From an uncultured Kiritimatiellota bacterium (GTDB taxonomy: Bacteria > Verrucomicrobiota > Kiritimatiellia > RFP12 > UBA1067): DNA of 17,866 bases. The translations under genes and the position numbers were made by a program. The notes under the pieces are model-generated. The model saw only the letters and a list, made by a program, of their open reading frames with translations, was not told the origin of the DNA and did not search any database. Shown here piece by piece: positions 1 to 7,742 of this stretch (position 1 is the first letter of the stretch; each line of letters starts with the position of its first letter). The stretch covers positions 1 to 17,866 of the forward strand of contig CAKUGW010000063.1 in assembly GCA_934654805.1 (NCBI GenBank). The letters run 5' to 3'.

Positions 1-7
1 ACGCGCA

Positions 8-331
8 ATGGAACGAAAATCTTCACCTTTAGACATGGCACGAAAATTTCAGTCGAAATTTACAGTTGCTGTCCCCACGAATCCGGGGTCTGTCCCCACG
101 TTTCTTGAGGGGTCTGTCCCCAAGACTTTGATGGGGTCTGTCCCCACGGATTGCCGGGTCGTCACGCCGGACGAGCCGCGCATCGGCGCGCTGCTGAAGG
201 CGACGTTTGGCGCGCGTTACCTCGGGGGACAGGCCCCGACGGCGGAAGGGCTGCGGGCCTTTGCCGAGGCGAATCCGTCCGCGCTCCGGCCCGAGCCGCG
301 TCCGATCTACCTCAATCCGGCTGTCCGCTGA
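8..331 (+). CDS. hypothetical protein carrying in-frame palindromic repeats (doubtful gene)
   Basis: I do not recognise this 107-aa product. The first half is AT-richer and its residues 22-47 come almost entirely from copies of a GGGG-TCTGT-CCCC repeat, read as GSVPT-like motifs. The second half (from about residue 49) has the G/C-rich third positions of the real genes nearby, which suggests true coding sequence, perhaps the 3' remnant of a larger gene whose 5' part was replaced. An in-frame ATG at 35 is an equally good start. ATGG-ACGAAAAT occurs twice, at 8 and 35, a small 27-bp-period duplication. No clear ribosome binding site precedes either start. The stop at 329-331 sits just before the glnS promoter. 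It may equally be non-coding repeat DNA fused to a gene fragment. Confidence 0.33.
   Translation: MERKSSPLDMARKFQSKFTVAVPTNPGSVPTFLEGSVPKTLMGSVPTDCRVVTPDEPRIGALLKATFGARYLGGQAPTAEGLRAFAEANPSALRPEPRPIYLNPAVR
69..149. repeat. cluster of GGGG-TCTGT-CCCC palindromic repeats, 24-bp period
   Basis: Four copies lie here: a half copy CTGTCCCCACG at 69-79, then full copies GGGGTCTGTCCCC at 85-97, 109-121 and 133-145. The last three are spaced exactly 24 bp apart; the first is 21 bp from the second. Most are followed by ACG. The sequences between them differ, so only the palindrome is conserved. Related copies occur at 225-237, 5475-5511 and 5714-5726. The form resembles REP-type short palindromes that RAYT-family transposases mobilise in other bacteria; that link is inference, because no transposase is in the window. 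Confidence 0.85.
225..237. repeat. single GGGGACAGGCCCC palindrome
   Basis: This is the reverse-complement form of the same family: GGGGACAGGCCCC here is the exact complement of the copy at 5714-5726. It is read in frame as GQAP within the 8-331 ORF. Confidence 0.75.
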
Positions 332-333
332 TT

Positions 334-342
334 TGCTATAAT
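334..342 (+). promoter_or_regulatory. glnS promoter, extended -10 TGCTATAAT
   Basis: TGCTATAAT is a perfect extended -10 element, with TATAAT at 337-342. There is no convincing -35 box. A transcript start 6-8 bp downstream falls at about 348-350, and the glnS ATG is at 354, so the mRNA would carry a leader of only a few bases and no Shine-Dalgarno sequence. Confidence 0.7.
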
Positions 343-353
343 ACGCACTACCT

Positions 354-2072
354 ATGAACGAATCAGACACGTCTCGTCACTTCCTCAGGCAGTGGATCGA
401 AAAGGACGTCGCCGACGGCAAGACCGGCGGCAAGGTCGTCACGCGCTTCCCGCCCGAACCCAACGGCTACATCCACATCGGCCACGCGAAGGCCGTGTGC
501 GTCGATTTCGGCATGGCGCAGCTCTTCGGCGGCGAGTGCCACCTGCGGCTGGACGACACGAACCCGACGAAGGAGTCCGACGAGTACGCCGAGAACATCA
601 AGCGCGACATCAACTGGCTCGGCTTCCAGTGGAGCGGCCCCGGCGACGCGGGCGAGCCCGGCTTCTACAACGCCTCGAACATGTTCGACACGATGTTTGC
701 GATCGCCGAGGAGCTGATCCGGCGCGGGCAGGCCTACTGCTGCAACCTGACGCAGGAGGAGTGGAAGGCGTATCGCGGTGTCCCGGAACGGCCGGGCACG
801 CCCTCGCCCTCGCGCGACACCGACCCGGCGCGGAACCTCCGGATCTTCCACGAGATGCGCGACGGCAAGTACGCCGACGGCGAATGGTGCCTCCGCGCGA
901 AGATCGACATGGCCTCGCCGAACATCCACTTCCGCGACCCGGTCCTCTACCGCATCCGCCACGTCGCGCACTACCACCTCGGCGACAAGTGGTGCGTCTA
1001 CCCGATGTACGACTTCGCGCACCCGATCGAGGACGCGCTGGAGGGCGTCACGCACTCGATGTGCACGCTGGAGTTCGAGGTGCACCGTCCGCTCTACGAC
1101 TGGGTCGTCGACCGCATGGACGAGCAGGGGCTCCTGCCGGTCCGCGGCGGCGTCAAGATCCGCACGCAGCAGCGCGAGTTCGCGCGTCTCAACCTCACGT
1201 ACACGGTGATGTCGAAGCGCCTCCTGCTGCAGATGGTGCAGGACGGGCGCGTCAACGGCTGGGACGACCCCCGCATGCCGACGGTGTGCGGGATGCGCCG
1301 GCGCGGCTACACGCCGGGGGCGATCCGCGAGTTCTGCGACCGCATCGGCGTCTCGAAGGTCGAGAGCGAGTCGGATCCCGCGCTCCTCGAATGGTGCGTG
1401 CGCGAGGAGCTGAACCGCACGGCGACGCGCCGCATGGCCGTCCTCGATCCCGTGAAGGTCGTGATCGACAACTGGGAGCCGTCGGCGCGCCGCCTGGTCG
1501 AGTTGCCGAACAATCCGACGGACGAGACGGCCGGGACGCGGCAGGTCGCGTTCGGAAGGGAGATCTGGATCGACCGTGCGGACTTCATGGAGGTGCCGGA
1601 GAAGAAGTTCTTCCGCATGGCGCCGGGGCAGGAGGTGCGCCTCCGGGGCGCGTGCCTCTTCCGGTGCACGGGCTGCGTGAAGGGCGCGGACGGGCGCGTC
1701 GCCGAGATCCACGGCACGTGGGACGAGGCGTCGTGGGGCGGCAACGCGGCGGACGGCCGCAAGGTGAAGGGGACGATCCACTGGGTCGACTGCGCGACGG
1801 GCGTCAAGGCCGAGGTGCGCCTCTACGACCGGCTCTTCACGGAGAAGGATCCGCTGAAGGACGGGAGCGAGGGCTTCCTGAAGTACCTCAACCCCGACTC
1901 GCTCAAGGTCGTGACGGGCTACGTCGAGCCGGCGCTCGGCGCGGCGCGGGCGAACGAGCATTTCCAGTTCGAGCGCACGGGCTACTTCGTCGCGGATGTC
2001 GTCGACTCGAAGCCGGGCGCGCCCGTCTTCAACCGCACCTGCACGCTCAAGGACTCCTACAGGCCCGCGTAG
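354..2072 (+). CDS. glnS: glutaminyl-tRNA synthetase
   Basis: This class I synthetase charges tRNA-Gln with glutamine in the cytoplasm. The 572-aa length is normal for bacterial GlnRS. The ATP-binding HIGH motif lies at residues 41-44 inside FPPEPNGYIHIGH, the form typical of GlnRS rather than GluRS. The KMSKS-type loop is VMSKR at 285-289. The C-terminal third matches the two beta-barrel anticodon-binding domains, with the DPVKVVIDN-type entry at about 366-374. The start is fixed by the promoter, which ends only 11 bp upstream; no ribosome binding site is present, so initiation is probably leaderless. rarA follows after 15 bp and is probably co-transcribed. Its presence suggests that glutamine is charged directly rather than only through the amidotransferase route. 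Confidence 0.96.
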   Translation: MNESDTSRHFLRQWIEKDVADGKTGGKVVTRFPPEPNGYIHIGHAKAVCVDFGMAQLFGGECHLRLDDTNPTKESDEYAENIKRDINWLGFQWSGPGDAGEPGFYNASNMFDTMFAIAEELIRRGQAYCCNLTQEEWKAYRGVPERPGTPSPSRDTDPARNLRIFHEMRDGKYADGEWCLRAKIDMASPNIHFRDPVLYRIRHVAHYHLGDKWCVYPMYDFAHPIEDALEGVTHSMCTLEFEVHRPLYDWVVDRMDEQGLLPVRGGVKIRTQQREFARLNLTYTVMSKRLLLQMVQDGRVNGWDDPRMPTVCGMRRRGYTPGAIREFCDRIGVSKVESESDPALLEWCVREELNRTATRRMAVLDPVKVVIDNWEPSARRLVELPNNPTDETAGTRQVAFGREIWIDRADFMEVPEKKFFRMAPGQEVRLRGACLFRCTGCVKGADGRVAEIHGTWDEASWGGNAADGRKVKGTIHWVDCATGVKAEVRLYDRLFTEKDPLKDGSEGFLKYLNPDSLKVVTGYVEPALGAARANEHFQFERTGYFVADVVDSKPGAPVFNRTCTLKDSYRPA

Positions 2073-2087
2073 GCGACGGAGGCGGCG

Positions 2088-3467
2088 ATGCGTCAGATGT
2101 CGCTGATCGAGGGGACGCTGGCGGACGGCGAAAGCGCCGCGCCGGAGCCGCTGGCCGCGCGGATGCGTCCGCGCGACCTGGCGGAGTTCGTCGGCCAGGA
2201 GCACCTGGTCGGCGAGGGCAAGATCCTCCGCCAGATGATCGAGCGCGACCAGATCCCGTCCATGATCCTCTGGGGCCCCCCGGGCGTCGGCAAGACGACG
2301 CTCGCGAACGTCATCGCGAACCTCACGAAGGCCGAGTTCGTCAACTACTCGGCCGTGACGAGCGGCATCAAGGAGATCAAGGAGATCATGGCGCGCGCCG
2401 AGTCGGGGCGCCGCGTCGGCCTCCGCACCGTCCTCTTCGTGGACGAGATCCACCGCTTCAACAAGGCGCAGCAGGACGCCTTCCTGCCGTTCGTCGAGCA
2501 GGGCTCGATCATCCTCATCGGCGCGACGACGGAGAACCCGAGCTTCGAGGTCAACTCCGCGCTGCTCTCGCGGTGCAAGGTGTTCGTCCTGAAGGGGCTG
2601 TCCGAGGCCGACCTCGTGCGGCTCCTGCGGCGCGCGCTCGAGTCGGATCGCGGCCTCGGCAAGCTGAACGTGCGGGCGGGCGACGAGACGCTCGCGAAGA
2701 TCGCGGTCTACGCGAACGGCGACGCGCGCCACGCGCTCGGCACGCTGGAGACGGCGGTCGCGAACGCGGCGTTCGGCCCGGACGGGCGCCCGGAGATCAC
2801 GGAGGACGTGCTCGCGCAGGTCGTGAGCCGCAAGGCGCTGCTCTACGACAAGAATGGCGAGGAGCACTACAACATCATCTCGGCCCTGCACAAGTCGATG
2901 CGGAACTCCGACCCGGACGCGGCGGTCTACTGGCTCGCGCGGATGCTGGAGGGCGGGGAGGACCCGCTCTACATCGCGCGGCGGTGCGTCCGCTTCGCGA
3001 GCGAGGACGTGGGGCTCGCCGACCCGAACGCGCTCCTGCTCGCAAACGCCGTCTGGGACGCCTGCCACAACCTGGGCGTGCCGGAATGCAACGTGCACCT
3101 GACGCAGGCCGTCGTCTACCTCGCGCTCGCCCCGAAGTCGAACGCGATGGAGGCGGCGTACAACCGGGCGGCGGCGGACGCGCAGAAGATGATGGCCGAG
3201 CCGGTGCCGCTGCAGATCCGCAACGCGCCGACGCGGCTCATGAAGAGCCTCGACTACGGCAAGGGCTACGTCTACGCGCACGACACGGACGAGAAGATCG
3301 CGCGGATGTCGTGCCTGCCCGACGCGCTCGAAGGCCGGCGCTACTACACGCCGGCGGGGCTCGGCCGCGAGGCGAACCTGAAGGCGCGCCTGGAGGCCGT
3401 CCGCGCCTGGCGCGAAGGCCGCACGGACACGCCGCCGTTCGCCTCCGCCGCGTACGCGGCGCGCTGA
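2088..3467 (+). CDS. rarA: replication-associated recombination protein A (AAA+ ATPase, MgsA/WRNIP1 family)
   Basis: This 459-aa clamp-loader-like AAA+ ATPase acts at stalled replication forks and DNA gaps. Walker A is GPPGVGKT at residues 63-70, Walker B is VLFVDEIHRF at 115-124, sensor 1 is GATTENPSF at 145-153, and a likely arginine finger is R162 in LLSRCKVF. The C-terminal half is the family's tetramerisation region, with the YLALAPKSNA and YGKGYVYAHD signatures. The start is supported by GGAGG at 2078-2082, 5 bp upstream; a second in-frame ATG at 2097 is less well placed. The gene lies 15 bp behind glnS. The N-terminal QMSLI (residues 3-7) loosely resembles a sliding-clamp-binding motif, which is only a suggestion. 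Confidence 0.95.
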   Translation: MRQMSLIEGTLADGESAAPEPLAARMRPRDLAEFVGQEHLVGEGKILRQMIERDQIPSMILWGPPGVGKTTLANVIANLTKAEFVNYSAVTSGIKEIKEIMARAESGRRVGLRTVLFVDEIHRFNKAQQDAFLPFVEQGSIILIGATTENPSFEVNSALLSRCKVFVLKGLSEADLVRLLRRALESDRGLGKLNVRAGDETLAKIAVYANGDARHALGTLETAVANAAFGPDGRPEITEDVLAQVVSRKALLYDKNGEEHYNIISALHKSMRNSDPDAAVYWLARMLEGGEDPLYIARRCVRFASEDVGLADPNALLLANAVWDACHNLGVPECNVHLTQAVVYLALAPKSNAMEAAYNRAAADAQKMMAEPVPLQIRNAPTRLMKSLDYGKGYVYAHDTDEKIARMSCLPDALEGRRYYTPAGLGREANLKARLEAVRAWREGRTDTPPFASAAYAAR

Positions 3468-3533
3468 CAGTCGAGGAGTGCAGCGCGGAAAAGTCCAATG
3501 GGAAGCGTCGAAGTCGGCTGATCAAGCGGCGAA

Positions 3534-3562
3534 TTGTCAAAAAGAGCAACTTTGTCAAAAAG
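3534..3562 (+). promoter_or_regulatory. direct repeat TTGTCAAAAAG x2 upstream of the GH106 promoter
   Basis: Two identical 11-bp copies at 3534-3544 and 3552-3562 are spaced 18 bp apart. The second ends 5 bp before the -35 box at 3568. This placement fits a binding site for a transcriptional activator or repressor of the hydrolase gene. The identity of the regulator is unknown. Confidence 0.5.
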
Positions 3563-3567
3563 TGGCG

Positions 3568-3597
3568 TTGCGGGGCGGACGGGTGATTTGGTAAAAT
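3568..3597 (+). promoter_or_regulatory. GH106 gene promoter
   Basis: -35 TTGCGG (3568-3573) and -10 TAAAAT (3592-3597) are separated by 18 bp. TGG before the -10 makes it an extended element. The leader to the ATG at 3639 is about 35 nt and holds AAGGA at 3624-3628 as ribosome binding site. Confidence 0.65.
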
Positions 3598-3638
3598 GCA
3601 CGCATTTCGTTTTCACGCTTGATAAGGATGAAGACCCA

Positions 3639-6062
3639 ATGAACGGACTGACCCTGCTCGCGTCCCTCTGGACGACATTCGCGAACCCGCCCGCGTCGGC
3701 GAAGCCGTGGACGTACTACTTCTGGGTGAACACGCTGACCGACCGCGAGACGATCTCCGCCGAGGTGGCGGACATGGCGCGGCTCGGCTTCGGCGGCATC
3801 CTGCTCACCGACTCGCGCGGCTACTGGGACGACGACGACCACGTGCGCAACCCGCCCGCGACGGTCCGCTGGGGGAGCGCGGAATGGCTCGGCCTTGTCG
3901 AGCACGCGATCCGCGAGGCCGGACGCCACGGGATGTCGCTCGTCCTCAACATCGCGGCGTCCGGCGGGCACCTGCGCGGCGACGTGGACGCGGGCGACGA
4001 CGCGCCGAAGTTCCTCAAGTGCCGCAGCTACCTGCCGGGCGACGCCTTCGAGCCGCTGCCGTTCCCGCACGGGCGCGAGGTGGCCGCCTTCGCGGTGCGC
4101 ACCGCCGAGCCGGCCGCGCGGACGGGCTGGGCGAACGCCGGCGACGGGCAGATGTCGATGGAGGGGAACGTCGGCAAGGGCGAGGACGTGACGGCGTTCA
4201 GGAGGCGCACGGCGCTGGAGGTGCGCGAGCTGGCGTCGCCCGCCGAGGCCAGGGGCCTCGGCGCGGGCTGGACGGTCCTCCGCTTCGCGCGCGCGACCGT
4301 GGCGGGGCGCGAGCAGGACATCGACGTCCTCGACCGCGCGGCCGTGGGGCGCCACCTCGACCGCGTGGTCGCGCCGCTCGTCGCGCGCCTGCCGGGGCTC
4401 GTCGGGAAGGGCCGGGCGTTCGCCGGTCTCTACAACGTGAGCTGGGAGGGCCTGATGCCGACGTGGAGCGCGACGTTCGAGGCCGACTTCGCCGCCGACG
4501 CGGGCTACGCGCTCCGCCCGAAGCTGCCCGTCCTCGCGGGCTTCGTGCCGGCGGGGACGGACGCCGGGGCGGTGATGCGCGACGTCCGCCGGGCGCGCGG
4601 GCGGATGATGGCGAAGCACCTCTACGCGGCGGTGCGCGACTGGGCGCACGCGCACGGGATGTTCGCGACGGCGGAGTCCGGCGGGCCGTGGGGGCAGGCG
4701 CGCGACCCGCGCACGTTCGGCGAATGCGACCAGTTCGAGTTCCTCGCGGCGAACGACGTGCCGCAGGGCGAGTTCTGGCCGATGCACGAGAACGCGACGC
4801 ATCCCGACGCCGGGCGCGCGAACCGCAACATCGACTTCTTCGGGCGCGGCATCGTCGCGGCGGCGCGCCGGGCGAAGCTGCCGATCGCGGCCGTCGAGGC
4901 GTTCACGCACATGCACCGCCACTGGACGGTCGATCCCGCGTTCCTGAAGCCGCTCGCGGACGCCGCGTTCGTCGACGGCATGAACCGCATCGTCTGGCAC
5001 ACCTACACGACCTCGCCCGCGAAGTACGGCGTGCCGGGGCTGGAGTATTTCGCGGGCAGCCACGTCAACCGCAACGTGACGTGGAACCGCGACGCCGCGC
5101 CGTTCGTCCGGTACCTCGGGCGGTGCCAGGCGCTCCTGCAGGCGGGGACGTGGGTGGACGACGGCGAGTTCCTGCCGCCGACGGACCACTACTGGCCCTA
5201 CGGACGCTTCCGCAAGGATGCGGGCGCGCAGTTCCTGACGGCGCACCGGCGCATCGGCGCGGCGGACGTCTTCTTCGTGACGGGCGAGGGCAAGGGCGAG
5301 GTCTCGCTGAACGCCGTCGCGTCCGGCCGTGCGGTCGAGGTGTGGGACCCTGTCGCCGTCACGCGGCGCGCGGCGGACGCCTCGGAGGCGGGCGGGCGCA
5401 CGGCGGTGCGCCTCGACCTGCCGCGCGGCGGCAGCGCGTTCGTCGTCTTCGCGGACGGCCTGGCGCGTCCGCAGGGGGCAGGCCCCGCCGAAAACGCGGG
5501 GACAGGCCCCGCCGAGGTGCGCGTGGCGGGGCCGTGGAAGGTCTCGTTCCGCTATCATCCCGGCATCGCGGCCGAGCCGCCGAAGGCGCGGACGCTGGCG
5601 CGGCTCGCCGACTGGACGTCGGACGCGGACCTGCGGCACTTCGCGGGCACGGGCGTCTACGAGGCGTCGTTCGACTGGACGGGCCCGGCGCGAGGGCGCG
5701 TGCGGCTGTCGCTGGGGCCTGTCCCCACGGGGCTCGCGCGCGTCTTCGTGAACGGGGCGGACTGCGGCGTCGCGTGGTGCGCGCCGTGGGAGGTCGACGT
5801 CACGGCGGCGGTGCGCCTGGGGCGCAACGCGCTGCGGGTCGAGTACACGAACAACTGGCACAACCGGCTTGTCGGCGACTGCTCGCGGCCGCCGGAGGCG
5901 CGCGTGACGCGCTCCGTCCTGCGCTACTGGGACAGGCCGCGCACACACGCGGAGCCGCACTGGAAGATACGCCCGACGCTCTACTCCGGGCCGTCTGCCT
6001 ACGACCCGCTCCAGCCGTCCGGCCTCCTCGGTCCCGTCCGGCTCATGGCCTTCGACAGGTAG
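3639..6062 (+). CDS. GH106-type glycoside hydrolase (alpha-L-rhamnosidase-like), probably exported
   Basis: The 807-aa product opens with a short hydrophobic stretch (residues 4-15) ending near ASA, a possible signal peptide lacking the usual positive start. KPWTYYFWVN at 22-31, followed by an IxxxVxxMxxxGFGGIL block, is the start signature of the GH106 catalytic barrel. The C-terminal part (about 665-800) is a galactose-binding-like beta sandwich with GTGVYEASF, a VFVNGADCGVAWCAPWEVD block and RLVGD at 743-747, as in other GH106 enzymes. A role in removing rhamnose from pectins or other glycans is inferred from the family. The start at 3639 is chosen because upstream in-frame starts precede or overlap the promoter. 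Repeat-derived residues (GAGPAENAGTGPAE, about 613-626) form a linker between domains. No other carbohydrate gene is adjacent. Confidence 0.82.
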   Translation: MNGLTLLASLWTTFANPPASAKPWTYYFWVNTLTDRETISAEVADMARLGFGGILLTDSRGYWDDDDHVRNPPATVRWGSAEWLGLVEHAIREAGRHGMSLVLNIAASGGHLRGDVDAGDDAPKFLKCRSYLPGDAFEPLPFPHGREVAAFAVRTAEPAARTGWANAGDGQMSMEGNVGKGEDVTAFRRRTALEVRELASPAEARGLGAGWTVLRFARATVAGREQDIDVLDRAAVGRHLDRVVAPLVARLPGLVGKGRAFAGLYNVSWEGLMPTWSATFEADFAADAGYALRPKLPVLAGFVPAGTDAGAVMRDVRRARGRMMAKHLYAAVRDWAHAHGMFATAESGGPWGQARDPRTFGECDQFEFLAANDVPQGEFWPMHENATHPDAGRANRNIDFFGRGIVAAARRAKLPIAAVEAFTHMHRHWTVDPAFLKPLADAAFVDGMNRIVWHTYTTSPAKYGVPGLEYFAGSHVNRNVTWNRDAAPFVRYLGRCQALLQAGTWVDDGEFLPPTDHYWPYGRFRKDAGAQFLTAHRRIGAADVFFVTGEGKGEVSLNAVASGRAVEVWDPVAVTRRAADASEAGGRTAVRLDLPRGGSAFVVFADGLARPQGAGPAENAGTGPAEVRVAGPWKVSFRYHPGIAAEPPKARTLARLADWTSDADLRHFAGTGVYEASFDWTGPARGRVRLSLGPVPTGLARVFVNGADCGVAWCAPWEVDVTAAVRLGRNALRVEYTNNWHNRLVGDCSRPPEARVTRSVLRYWDRPRTHAEPHWKIRPTLYSGPSAYDPLQPSGLLGPVRLMAFDR
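5475..5511. repeat. two tandem copies of GGGG(A)CAGGCCCC inside the GH106 gene
   Basis: GGGGCAGGCCCC at 5475-5486 and GGGGACAGGCCCC at 5498-5510 are both followed by GCCGA. Their CCCC tracts are exactly 24 bp apart, the same period as in the 5' cluster at 85-145. The copies keep the reading frame and encode a Gly/Ala/Pro-rich linker. Confidence 0.8.
5714..5730. repeat. inverted copy GGGGCCTGTCCCC(ACGG) inside the GH106 gene
   Basis: This is the exact reverse complement of the copy at 225-237, followed by ACGG as in the 5' cluster. It is translated as GPVPT inside the conserved beta-sandwich domain, where relatives have an LG-x-V motif, so it appears to be accommodated in a folded domain. Confidence 0.7.
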
Positions 6063-6209
6063 GTAATGGACAGGAGCTGTCAGAATCACGAAGTATTTCC
6101 GCGAGCGCCATCGGGATGACAGGCAGTCGCCGTCAGCGAAATTGGCGTCAGGTCCGATTGCGATGTGCGCGATCCGCGGGGAAAGTTCGGCATTCGGAGG
6201 CGTGACACC
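6063..6209. other. intergenic region between the GH106 gene and the gltA promoter
   Basis: This is a 147-bp stretch of lower coding character. A small inverted repeat GACAG-GAG-CTGTC lies at about 6069-6081, but it has no T-run and is not a convincing terminator. I see no ORF with the local codon bias and no RNA gene. Confidence 0.4.
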
Positions 6210-6238
6210 TTGCGGGGTGCGGCCAAATTCGGTATAAT
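6210..6238 (+). promoter_or_regulatory. gltA promoter
   Basis: -35 TTGCGG (6210-6215) and -10 TATAAT (6233-6238) are separated by 17 bp. The -35 is identical to that of the GH106 promoter. The leader of about 25 nt carries AAGGAAGGA at 6255-6263, 6 bp before the ATG. Confidence 0.75.
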
Positions 6239-6269
6239 GCGCGCCATTTTCAAAAAGGAAGGAAGTCCG

Positions 6270-7742
6270 ATGGAAGAGAAGAAGTGGCTGCACAGGCAGG
6301 CGGAGAAGGTCCGGAAAGCCGACTACATTGACCCGGCGCTGTATCACAAGTACGGCGTGAAGCGCGGCTTGCGCAATGACAACGGCTCGGGCGTCCTCGT
6401 GGGGCTCACGACGATCGGCAACGTGCACGGCTACGTCATGGACGAGGGCGAGCGCCAGGCGATTCCCGGCGAGCTCTACTACCGCGGCATCAACGTGAAG
6501 GACATCGTGCGCGCCGACAAGCGCGAGCACCGCTTCGGCTACGAGGAGACGGCGTACCTGCTGCTCTTCGGCGAGCTGCCGACGGCGCGCGAGCTCGTGG
6601 ACTGGAAGAACCGGATCGGCGCGTACCGCAAGCTCACCGACGGGTTCAAGGACAACGCGATCATGAAGCATCCGCCGAAGGACCTCATGAACGCCCTGGC
6701 GCGCGCGATCCTCTTCGCCTACGCCTTTGACGAAGGCGACCCGGACGACATCTCGCTGGAGCGCTGCCTCGGGCAGTCCATCGGCCTCATCGGCGCGATC
6801 CCGACGATCGCCGCCTACGCCTACCAGGCGAAGAACCACTACCACAAAAACGGGCCGCTCATGATCCGCATCCCCGACCCGATGAAGTCGACGGCGGAAA
6901 ACATCCTCATGCTGACGCGCGAGGACGGCAAGTACACGAAGCTGGAGGCGGAGATCCTCGACCTCTCGCTCATCCTGCACGCCGAGCACGGCGGCGGCAA
7001 CAACTCGGCCTTCACGACGCACGTCGTCACGTCGTCGCATTCCGACATCTACTCGTCGGTCGCGGCGTCGATCCTCTCGCTGAAGGGCGCGCGCCACGGC
7101 GGCGCGAACCTGCGCGTCATGCGCCAGATGGCGGAGGTCGCGGGCCACGTGAAGGACTGGTCGAAGTCCGACGAGGTCGTCAAGTACCTGGAGCGCATCG
7201 CCGACCGGAAGGCGGGCGACGGCTCGGGGCTCATCTACGGCCTCGGGCACGCCGTCTACACGATCTCCGATCCGCGCGCGCAGATGCTGAAGGAGAAGGC
7301 GCGCGTCCTGGCGCGCGAGAAGGGGCGCGAGGAGGAGATGCGCCTCTTCGAGATGGTCGAGGAGTTTGGCCCGGCGGTCATCAAGAGCCGCCATCCGCAC
7401 GCGGAGGACGTCTGCGCGAACGTCGACCTCTACTCGGGCTTCGTCTACGACATGCTCGGCATCCCGACGGACCTCTACACGCCGCTCTTCGCCGTCGCGC
7501 GCTGCGTGTCGTGGTGCGCGCACCGCATGGAGGAGCTCGTGAACGCGGGGCCGATCATCCGCCCGGCGTACAAGCCGATCTACCATCCGCGCCCCTACGT
7601 GCGGCTGGCGGACCGAAAAGGCCCCGGTCGCGGAGGCTGTCCAGCGCGCGGGAGAGGCGTTCGCGCCTCTCCCGCGCCGCGTCTTCGGGCGACGCGAAGA
7701 GCGCGAGCTGGCCGTCGTCCGGCGCGGCACGGAAGTTCGTGA
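6270..7742 (+). CDS. gltA: citrate synthase with an abnormal C-terminal tail
   Basis: It condenses oxaloacetate and acetyl-CoA to citrate. Catalytic residues fit the family: His240 in HAEHGGGNNS, His327 in GLGHAVYT and Asp386 in NVDLYSG. The start at 6270 follows a strong Shine-Dalgarno and promoter; the frame is open further upstream, but that part contains the promoter. The enzyme should end at about residue 449 (YVRLADR), near position 7616. Instead no stop occurs there and the frame runs 40 more codons, encoding an Arg/Gly/Ala-rich tail, to TGA at 7740. These bases are the antisense of the dinB 3' end. The tail is therefore probably a by-product of a lost stop codon. It could be a 2-methylcitrate synthase paralogue, but no prp genes are near. 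Confidence 0.93.
   Translation: MEEKKWLHRQAEKVRKADYIDPALYHKYGVKRGLRNDNGSGVLVGLTTIGNVHGYVMDEGERQAIPGELYYRGINVKDIVRADKREHRFGYEETAYLLLFGELPTARELVDWKNRIGAYRKLTDGFKDNAIMKHPPKDLMNALARAILFAYAFDEGDPDDISLERCLGQSIGLIGAIPTIAAYAYQAKNHYHKNGPLMIRIPDPMKSTAENILMLTREDGKYTKLEAEILDLSLILHAEHGGGNNSAFTTHVVTSSHSDIYSSVAASILSLKGARHGGANLRVMRQMAEVAGHVKDWSKSDEVVKYLERIADRKAGDGSGLIYGLGHAVYTISDPRAQMLKEKARVLAREKGREEEMRLFEMVEEFGPAVIKSRHPHAEDVCANVDLYSGFVYDMLGIPTDLYTPLFAVARCVSWCAHRMEELVNAGPIIRPAYKPIYHPRPYVRLADRKGPGRGGCPARGRGVRASPAPRLRATRRARAGRRPARHGSS

Noticed and set aside
363..3281. A 972-codon minus-strand frame, and a 1064-codon plus-strand frame at 392-3586, over glnS and rarA
   Set aside because: Both are shadow frames of glnS and rarA with Arg-rich low-complexity translations and no start signals.
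3460..3487. Hairpin CGCGCTG/CAGCGCG at the end of rarA as a terminator
   Set aside because: The 7-bp stem is perfect but overlaps the stop codon, has a 14-nt loop and no T-run follows.
3629..3642. A four-codon mini-ORF (MKTQ) whose stop overlaps the GH106 start
   Set aside because: ATGA overlap is suggestive of a leader peptide, but so short a frame is expected by chance and its ATG overlaps the ribosome binding site of the main gene.
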